The position numbers were made by a program, and so were the translations under genes. Shown here in pieces: positions 15,366 through 19,748 of a stretch of DNA of 19,748 nucleotides. The number at the start of each line of letters is the position of its first letter. Positions within the stretch are counted from its first letter, which is position 1. Where the stretch lies: positions 1 through 19,748 of the forward strand of contig CBHCZH010000057.1 in NCBI GenBank assembly GCA_965977975.1, written 5' to 3'. The DNA is from Croceibacterium_A sp965977975. GTDB taxonomy: Bacteria; Pseudomonadota; Alphaproteobacteria; Sphingomonadales; Sphingomonadaceae. Under the pieces are notes generated by a model, which saw nothing but the letters and a program-made list of their open reading frames with translations, was not told the DNA's origin and did not search any database.

Positions 15366-15399
15366 CGTCAGACTGCCGGCGCGCGGGCGCCGGGAAGGA

Positions 15400-15903
15400 T
15401 CAGTTGTAGACGACGTTGACTTCGAGCTGGCCGGTATAGGTGCCGACAGCCTGGTTGGCGCCCACGGTGAGCACGCCGCCGACGTCGAAGGTGCCGACGC
15501 CGCTGCCGTCGAGGACGAGCGAAGCGGCGCTGGCCGAAAGCGCCACGCCCATCGTGTTCGCGCCCGAGGTCAGCGTGATGGCAGCGCTGGTCAGCGAGAT
15601 GTTGACCGTCGCACCGGCTTCGCCGTCGATGTCGAAGTTCGGGGTTTCGGTGGTGCCGGCGCATACCAGGCCCGCACCGCAGGTGAGGCCGCCGGCCGGA
15701 GTCAGCGTGACGGTACCGCCAGTGCCGCTTTCCGCGATCGACCCGAAGTCGAGCGTGTTGCGAGTGGCGTCCAGATTGACATCGAGCGCCGCGAGGATCT
15801 CGGCCTCGGCATTGGCGGTTTCGGTGGCGGCCCAGGCCGACCCCGAAACGCCGAGCGAGGCGATCGCCGCGCCCGCGGCAACAGTGCGAAGAACAATTTT
15901 CAT
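15400..15903 (-). CDS. DUF4402 protein, likely major pilin of the chaperone-usher locus
   Basis: The product is 167 aa. AAGGGG lies 7 nt before ATG 15903. There is a signal peptide (residues 1-25, cleaved after SAWA) and a mature Ala/Thr/Gly-rich beta domain: LDFGSIAESGTGGTVTLTPAGG, then C75 and C81, NISLTSAAITL, VGGVLTVGANQAVGTYTG and the terminal strand QLEVNVVYN. This is the DUF4402 pattern. The location next to a PapD-like chaperone and an usher, the alternating hydrophobic N-terminal stretch that could serve as a donor strand, and the Tyr-containing C-terminal strand make a pilin role likely. No separate tip adhesin gene is present. A consensus -10 lies about 130 bp upstream and a strong terminator follows the gene. 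Confidence 0.85.
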   Translation of the reverse strand: MKIVLRTVAAGAAIASLGVSGSAWAATETANAEAEILAALDVNLDATRNTLDFGSIAESGTGGTVTLTPAGGLTCGAGLVCAGTTETPNFDIDGEAGATVNISLTSAAITLTSGANTMGVALSASAASLVLDGSGVGTFDVGGVLTVGANQAVGTYTGQLEVNVVYN

Positions 15904-16031
15904 GGTGTAACCCCTTCCAAGCGTGAACCTTACTGCCGCGGACTTTCCCGCCCGCTCAAACGGGCAAATCCCCCGTCCGGTGGCCCCACTTAACTCGCAG
16001 CGTGTTCAGACTTGGTCGGCGAACATGGTTA

Positions 16032-16037
16032 ATTATA
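16032..16037 (-). promoter_or_regulatory. Consensus -10 box (TATAAT) upstream of the pilin gene
   Basis: On the minus strand TATAAT occupies 16037-16032, inside the most AT-rich patch of the region. The -35 is poor (TTTTGG-like at 16- to 17-bp spacing). Transcription would start near 16025, leaving a leader of about 120 nt before the pilin ATG. The leader contains a short GC hairpin (15953-15968, GCCCG/CGGGC) that has no T-tract. Nothing else was recognised in the 15904-16116 gap apart from the candidate parB terminator. Confidence 0.5.
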
Positions 16038-16054
16038 GGTGTTTTTACTTAGCC

Positions 16055-16103
16055 CAAAACCCGGCCGGTTCTGCACGTCGTGACGGAGCCGATTTGGCCG
16101 GGT
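16055..16103 (-). terminator. Weak candidate terminator after parB
   Basis: ACCCGGCC (minus strand, 16103-16096) can pair with GGCCGGGT (16066-16059) across a 29-nt loop, followed by only four T residues. It lies 14 nt after the parB stop. The long loop makes this uncertain. Confidence 0.3.
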
Positions 16104-16116
16104 CTGGGCCGGAGGG

Positions 16117-17091
16117 TCAGATTCCCCCGCCGGTCAGCCGCTGACAGATCAGATCGAGCTGGTCGAGCGTGCGGTAGCGGATGGTTACCGCGCCCGAGCG
16201 CGGGTCGGTGTCGGCCGCGATCCTTACCGGCAGGCCGAGGAAGTCCTCGAGATGGTTCTGCACCGCGGCGATATCGGCATCCTTGGTCGTATCGCGTCCC
16301 TCGCGCGCCTGACGCCGGCTCCGGCCCGGTTCGGCGCGGCGGACCAGCCTCTCCACCTCGCGTACGGTAAGGTTCCCGTCGACCGCGCGCTGCGCCAGCT
16401 CCGCAGCGTCCTTGTGGCCGACCAGCGCGCGGGCGTGGCCCATATCCAGCTTCCCGGCCTCGAGATAATCGAGCACCGTGGCGGGGAGCGACAGCAGGCG
16501 GATGAAGTTGGCTACATGACTCCGCGATTTTCCGACGAGGCGCGCGATTTCCATGTGAGGCAGGTCTTCGAGCTGAGCCAGCCGCTTGTAGGCGCGCGCC
16601 TCCTCGACCGGGTTCAGGTCCTCGCGCTGGATGTTCTCGATCAGCGCCAACGCCGTTACGTCGCGCTCGTCAAGATCGCGGATTAGTGCAGGGATTTCAT
16701 GGAGTTGGGCCCTCTGCGCGGCGCGCCAGCGGCGTTCGCCTGCGACCAATTGGTAGCGCCCGCCGGCGAGCGGACGGACGATGACCGGCTGTATCACGCC
16801 GCGCCTGGCGATCGAGGTGGCGAGCTCCTCGAGCGCGGTTTCGTCGAAATGGCGCCGCGGCTGCTCGGGATGAGGCTCGATCGCGGCGACCGGAAGTTGG
16901 GCGAGCCCGTCGTTGCGCTGCCCCAAGGGCGGCGCTCCCGACTCGCCGGCGTCGGCCGCCGCGTCTCTCGGGAGCGTCACGAGCGGCTCTTCCCGGCGAA
17001 CCTCGCCGAGCAACGCCCCGAGCCCCCGGCCCAATCCGCGCTTGGGCGGATGCCGCGAATCGGCTCGCGAATCGATGGGATCGTCGGTCAC
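16117..17091 (-). CDS. parB: Chromosome partitioning protein ParB
   Basis: This 324-aa CTP-dependent DNA clamp loads at parS and works with ParA to segregate the origin. The N-terminus has the ParA-stimulating RGLGRGLGALLGE (18-30). The ParB/Srx domain spans about 65-160, with HPEQPRRHFDE, the CTP-binding GERRWRAA (118-125) and LIENIQREDLNPVEEA. The helix-turn-helix region is at about 178-205 (MEIARLVGKSRSHVANFIRL), and the C-terminal dimerisation domain ends LDQLDLICQRLTGGGI. GTG 17091 is the start; AAGGG lies 7 nt upstream, and GTGA overlaps the parA stop by 4 nt. Two matching parS-like sites lie 0.8-1.2 kb upstream in rsmG. Confidence 0.97.
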   Translation of the reverse strand: MTDDPIDSRADSRHPPKRGLGRGLGALLGEVRREEPLVTLPRDAAADAGESGAPPLGQRNDGLAQLPVAAIEPHPEQPRRHFDETALEELATSIARRGVIQPVIVRPLAGGRYQLVAGERRWRAAQRAQLHEIPALIRDLDERDVTALALIENIQREDLNPVEEARAYKRLAQLEDLPHMEIARLVGKSRSHVANFIRLLSLPATVLDYLEAGKLDMGHARALVGHKDAAELAQRAVDGNLTVREVERLVRRAEPGRSRRQAREGRDTTKDADIAAVQNHLEDFLGLPVRIAADTDPRSGAVTIRYRTLDQLDLICQRLTGGGI

Positions 17092-17864
17092 GCGGCAACC
17101 CTTTCCTTCGGAAGCCGGCCGATCAGCTCGCGCGCGAGCGCCATGTAGGCGCGGCTTCCGGTGCACGCGTGATCGTAGATCAGGGCCGGCAATCCGTGGC
17201 TCGGCGCTTCGGACAGGCGGACGTTGCGAGGAATGACCGAATCGAACACCAGCTTGCCGAGGCATTCGCGCACGTCGTCCGCGACCTGGTCGGTCAGGCG
17301 GTTGCGGCGATCGAACATCGTCAGCGCTATCCCGACGATGCCCAGCTCGGGATTGAAGCGCTGCTGGACGTGCTCGACCGTCTGCAGGAGCTGACTGAGG
17401 CCTTCCAAAGCAAAGAATTCGCACTGCAGGGGCACCAGCAGCGTGTCGGCCGCCGACAGCGCGTTCAGCGTCAGCAGGCCGAGCGACGGCGGGCAGTCGA
17501 TGAAGCACACGCCGTGCCCGCGATGGCGCTCGAGCGCGGTCCGCAGCCGCGCCGTGCGCTCTTCGACGCCCACCAGCTCGATCTCGGCGCCGCTCAAATC
17601 CACGGTGGCGGGAACCGCGTCGAGGCCCGGGATCGAGGTCGGCACGATGCACCGTTCCAGCGGAGTTCGGTCGACGAGCAGGTCGTAGCTGGAATATTCG
17701 CGCCGCGCGGCGGGAATTCCCAACCCGGTCGACGCGTTGCCCTGCGGATCGAGGTCGATCAGGAGGGTTTTCCACCCGGTCGCGGCCATCGCCGTGGCGA
17801 TGTTGATCGCGGTCGTGGTCTTCCCGACCCCTCCCTTTTGGTTGGCTATCGCGATCCGGATCAT
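17088..17864 (-). CDS. parA: Chromosome partitioning ATPase ParA
   Basis: This 258-aa deviant-Walker (MinD/ParA) ATPase has KGGVGKTTT from residue 10, the switch LLIDLDPQGNAST, FIDCPPSLGLLTLNAL, and the TMFDRRNRLTDQVADDVRE segment typical of chromosomal Soj/ParA. It lacks the N-terminal DNA-binding extension of plasmid type Ia ParA. ATP-bound dimers coat the nucleoid and pull ParB-parS complexes. ATG 17864 overlaps the rsmG stop as ATGA, and the parA stop overlaps the parB GTG. No strong ribosome binding site precedes parA, so translational coupling to rsmG is likely. Confidence 0.97.
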   Translation of the reverse strand: MIRIAIANQKGGVGKTTTAINIATAMAATGWKTLLIDLDPQGNASTGLGIPAARREYSSYDLLVDRTPLERCIVPTSIPGLDAVPATVDLSGAEIELVGVEERTARLRTALERHRGHGVCFIDCPPSLGLLTLNALSAADTLLVPLQCEFFALEGLSQLLQTVEHVQQRFNPELGIVGIALTMFDRRNRLTDQVADDVRECLGKLVFDSVIPRNVRLSEAPSHGLPALIYDHACTGSRAYMALARELIGRLPKERVAA

Positions 17865-18490
17865 CGGATATCTGGCGTCCCTTGGCCCACGAGGATGCCG
17901 CCGGCTGCGTCGGTTTGCGACTGTTCCACGTGGAACAGTCGCCGGACCGGCTTCGGCTGCTCCGCCAGTTCTTGCGCCGCGGACCGCCCTTTCGGCAACA
18001 GCCAAATCGTGGCCCGTGTGGAAAACCGGGCGGACAACGCCAGCAATTTGCCCAGAGGAGCGAAGGCGCGCGCCGTAATCGCCCCAGCTTCGAAGCTTTC
18101 CACACTTTCGAGACGCGATCCGAGGATTCGGCAATTTTCGAGACCCAGCGCGCCGGCGGCCTGCGCGAGCCATTCGACGCGCCGCTTGCGCGATTCGACC
18201 AAGACCACGGCCGAATCGGGCCGGGCTATCGCCAACGCCAGCCCGGGGAAACCCGCCCCGCTGCCCAGATCGAGCCAGGGGGCTCCTGTTTCACGTGGAA
18301 CGTGATCGAAGAGTTGGAGACTGTCCGCGAAGTGGCGCTGCCAGACCGACTCGAGGCTGGCGGTCGAGACCAGGTTCTGCCGCCGATTCTCGGCGGCCAA
18401 CAGGGCGGCGAATCGCTCGAGCCGTTCCAGACCCGCGGCATCGGTGCGCTCGGCGCAAAACTGCCGCGCCTCCGATTCGCTGGCGATCAT
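17861..18490 (-). CDS. rsmG: 16S rRNA (guanine-527-N7)-methyltransferase RsmG
   Basis: The 209-aa enzyme methylates N7 of G527 in 16S rRNA using SAM. The sequence shows RRQNLVSTASLESVWQRHFADS (37-58), the SAM-binding WLDLGSGAGFPGLALAI (72-88), VESRKRRVEWL (98-108), and ITARAFAPLGKLL (138-150). Length and motifs fit the family. ATG 18490 overlaps the mnmG stop as ATGA, and the gene's own stop overlaps parA. The coding sequence carries two parS-like sites, at the codons for residues 63-68 (HVPRET) and 185-190 (LFHVEQ). Part of the protein sequence here therefore appears constrained by a DNA-level function. The long frame that continues upstream of 18490 is a shadow of mnmG. Confidence 0.96.
   Translation of the reverse strand: MIASESEARQFCAERTDAAGLERLERFAALLAAENRRQNLVSTASLESVWQRHFADSLQLFDHVPRETGAPWLDLGSGAGFPGLALAIARPDSAVVLVESRKRRVEWLAQAAGALGLENCRILGSRLESVESFEAGAITARAFAPLGKLLALSARFSTRATIWLLPKGRSAAQELAEQPKPVRRLFHVEQSQTDAAGGILVGQGTPDIR
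17917..17942. promoter_or_regulatory. parS: parS site 1, within a 26-bp perfect palindrome in rsmG
   Basis: TGTTCCACGTGGAACA at 17922-17937 differs from the canonical parS TGTTTCACGTGAAACA at two symmetric positions. The symmetry extends five more base pairs on each side (GCGAC ... GTCGC), making a 26-bp perfect palindrome centred between 17929 and 17930. It lies inside the 3' end of rsmG, 58 bp before parA. ParB is encoded next to it. Confidence 0.88.
18287..18302. promoter_or_regulatory. parS: parS site 2 in rsmG
   Basis: TGTTTCACGTGGAACG matches 14 of 16 positions of the canonical parS. The left half-site is exact and the right half-site has two changes, both A to G. It lies in the middle of rsmG, 365 bp from site 1. 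It should be bound by the ParB of this operon. Confidence 0.8.
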
Positions 18491-19748
18491 GCCGCGCGCC
18501 GCGCGAAAACGAGCACCGCCGCGAGCGCCGCGGGCGTGATGCCCCGGACTCGCCCGGCCGCGGCCAGAGTCGCCGGCCGGGCCGCGGCGAGACGTTCGAC
18601 CATTTCGTTCGAAAGACCGGGCACGCTTGCGTAGGGGAAATCGGCGCCGAGCGGCACCCCGTCGCTCGCGCGCAGGTCGCGCAATTCGCCGTCCTGGCGT
18701 TCGAGATACGGCGCGTAGGCCGCGTCTTCCGCCACCTCGGACGCGAGCTCGCCGGCAGTGTCGAGCGCCGAACCGAGCCATGGGGCGAGGCCGGCGAGGT
18801 CGACATCGGGGAAACGCAGCCATTCGGCGAGCGATTGGCGCCCGGCATCGCGCCGCACCGGCAGTCCGGCCCTTGCGAGGTCGCCCGCGGGCACCTCGCG
18901 CGACAGCGCCTCGCTCCATCGCTCCCGCACGGCTTCGCGCGCCTCGAACCAACGGCGCCGATCCCGGCCGACGCAGCCGGCGGCGAGAGCCAGCGCCGTG
19001 AGGCGCGTCGCCGCGTTGGTGGCGCGCAGCCGCAGGCGGTACTCGGCCCGCGCGGTCAGCATGCGGTAGGGCTCGCTCACGCCGTGCAGCGTCAGGTCGT
19101 CGATCATCACCGCCAGATAGCTGTTGCCGCGGTCGAGCGGCGGCGGCTGGCGGCCCAACACCGCGGCGGCCGCCCGCATCCCGGCGTAGAGACCCTGCGC
19201 GGCGGCCTCCTCGTACCCGGTCGTGCCGTTGATCTGCCCGGCGCAGTACAGCCCGGGTATAGCTTGCAATTGGAGGTCCGGGCCGAGCGCGCGCGGATCG
19301 ACGTGATCGTATTCGACCGCGTAACCCGGCACGTCCATCTCGACACGCTCGAGCCCCTCCATCGTGCGCAGCATGGCCAGCTGGACGTCGGCCGGCAGCG
19401 AGGTGCTGATCCCGTTGGGATAGACGAGCCGGGTGGCGAGGCCCTCGGGCTCGAGAAAGACCTGATGGCCCGCCCGATCGGCAAAGCGGTGGATCTTGTC
19501 CTCGATCGACGGGCAATAGCGCGGCCCCGTCGCCTCGATCGCGCCGGTGAACAGCGGAGACCGGTGCAGGTTGTCGCGTATCAGCGCGTGGCTGCGCGCG
19601 TTGGTGCGGGTAATCGCGCAGAACACCTGGGGATTCGCGCGCGCGGGCGTCAACGGCGACATCGTCCACGGTTCGGCGTCCGAGGGTTGCTCCTCGAGCC
19701 GCGCCCAGTCGATCGTGCGCCCGTCGAGCCGCGGCGGCGTGCCGGTCT
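18487..19748 (-). CDS. mnmG: tRNA uridine-5-carboxymethylaminomethyl modification enzyme MnmG, C-terminal part (runs off window)
   Basis: The frame is open from the window edge to the TGA at 18489-18487, about 420 codons, roughly the C-terminal two thirds of a protein usually about 620 aa long. MnmG is an FAD-dependent enzyme that, with MnmE, modifies U34 of certain tRNAs. Conserved blocks are TGTPPRLDGRTIDWARLEEQ, NARSHALIRDNLHRSP, GPRYCPSIEDKIHRF, PGLYCAGQINGTTGYEEAAA and LTARAEYRLRLR. The C-terminal helical domain has PGLSNEMVERLAAARPATLA and ends in AALAAVLVFARRAA. The FAD-binding N-terminus lies beyond 19748. The stop overlaps the rsmG start (ATGA). An ATG at 19662 is internal, because conserved MnmG sequence continues upstream of it. 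Confidence 0.96.
   Translation of the reverse strand, partial: TGTPPRLDGRTIDWARLEEQPSDAEPWTMSPLTPARANPQVFCAITRTNARSHALIRDNLHRSPLFTGAIEATGPRYCPSIEDKIHRFADRAGHQVFLEPEGLATRLVYPNGISTSLPADVQLAMLRTMEGLERVEMDVPGYAVEYDHVDPRALGPDLQLQAIPGLYCAGQINGTTGYEEAAAQGLYAGMRAAAAVLGRQPPPLDRGNSYLAVMIDDLTLHGVSEPYRMLTARAEYRLRLRATNAATRLTALALAAGCVGRDRRRWFEAREAVRERWSEALSREVPAGDLARAGLPVRRDAGRQSLAEWLRFPDVDLAGLAPWLGSALDTAGELASEVAEDAAYAPYLERQDGELRDLRASDGVPLGADFPYASVPGLSNEMVERLAAARPATLAAAGRVRGITPAALAAVLVFARRAA

Noticed and set aside
14350..15993. 547-codon open frame on the plus strand across the chaperone and pilin genes
   Set aside because: It is antisense to two clear genes with signal peptides and family motifs. Its sequence is Arg/Gly/Ala-rich with no domain, as expected for open frames created by high GC.
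15904..16116. Riboswitch (for example c-di-GMP type) in the pilin leader
   Set aside because: I looked for GEMM-type conserved segments and tetraloop-receptor patterns and found none.
18017..18106. DnaA-box-like sequences (TGTGGAAAA at 18017 and CTTTCCACA near 18096) as an origin of replication
   Set aside because: Only two imperfect matches lie within coding sequence, with no AT-rich unwinding region. The partition locus suggests oriC is nearby but not here.
17861..19669. 602-codon frame that would extend RsmG far upstream
   Set aside because: The part before ATG 18490 is an out-of-frame reading of mnmG. The 4-nt overlap and family length place the RsmG start at 18490.

Overview
The window is GC-rich chromosomal DNA from an alphaproteobacterium, most likely of the order Sphingomonadales and plausibly Erythrobacteraceae. 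This rests on several signs: the gene order mnmG-rsmG-parA-parB with parS sites, a SUV3-like helicase / S4 protein / 7Fe ferredoxin / CarD cluster, the DUF815 ATPase, and a small pilus locus with a DUF4402 pilin. Genes are densely packed. Five junctions are 4-nt stop/start overlaps or convergent stops only 3-6 nt apart. No tRNA, rRNA, transposon or CRISPR array was seen. Assignment to a genus cannot be made from the sequence alone.

Left part (1-4950). A leftward gene enters from the window edge: the N-terminal part of an M23 metallopeptidase with a TTG start. It is divergent from a rightward run consisting of an 847-aa SUV3-type helicase, an Hsp15-like S4 RNA-binding protein, the ferredoxin FdxA (ATGA overlap with the S4 gene) and the RNA-polymerase-binding regulator CarD. 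The run closes with a strong intrinsic terminator.

Middle part (4950-11640). Two tandem GIN-domain (DUF2807) paralogs follow a perfect 10+10-bp inverted repeat that looks like an operator. One lacks a signal peptide and the other is membrane-anchored. A small lipoprotein gene comes next. Then come housekeeping or accessory genes in alternating orientation: threonylcarbamoyl-AMP synthase (Sua5 type), a DUF815 ATPase, a membrane-anchored PQQ/sorbosone-type dehydrogenase, free methionine-(R)-sulfoxide reductase and an exported glycine-zipper protein.

Pilus locus (11640-15910, all leftward). The order of transcription is DUF4402 pilin, intrinsic terminator, PapD-like chaperone, outer-membrane usher. 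The usher reading frame is continuous over about 909 codons except for a single in-frame amber codon (TAG) at codon 158. That codon separates the signal peptide and N-terminal domain from the beta-barrel. The locus is therefore either freshly broken, dependent on readthrough, or affected by a sequence error. This is the most notable anomaly in the window.

Right part (16100-19748, leftward). mnmG, rsmG, parA and parB are chained by 4-nt ATGA/ATGA/GTGA overlaps. Two parS-like sites lie inside the rsmG coding sequence, one of them embedded in a 26-bp perfect palindrome. This is the chromosome-partitioning region and suggests that the origin is not far away.

No gene-free stretch exceeds 300 bases. 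The largest gaps are 4090-4351, 15904-16116 and 659-870, and each is described below.
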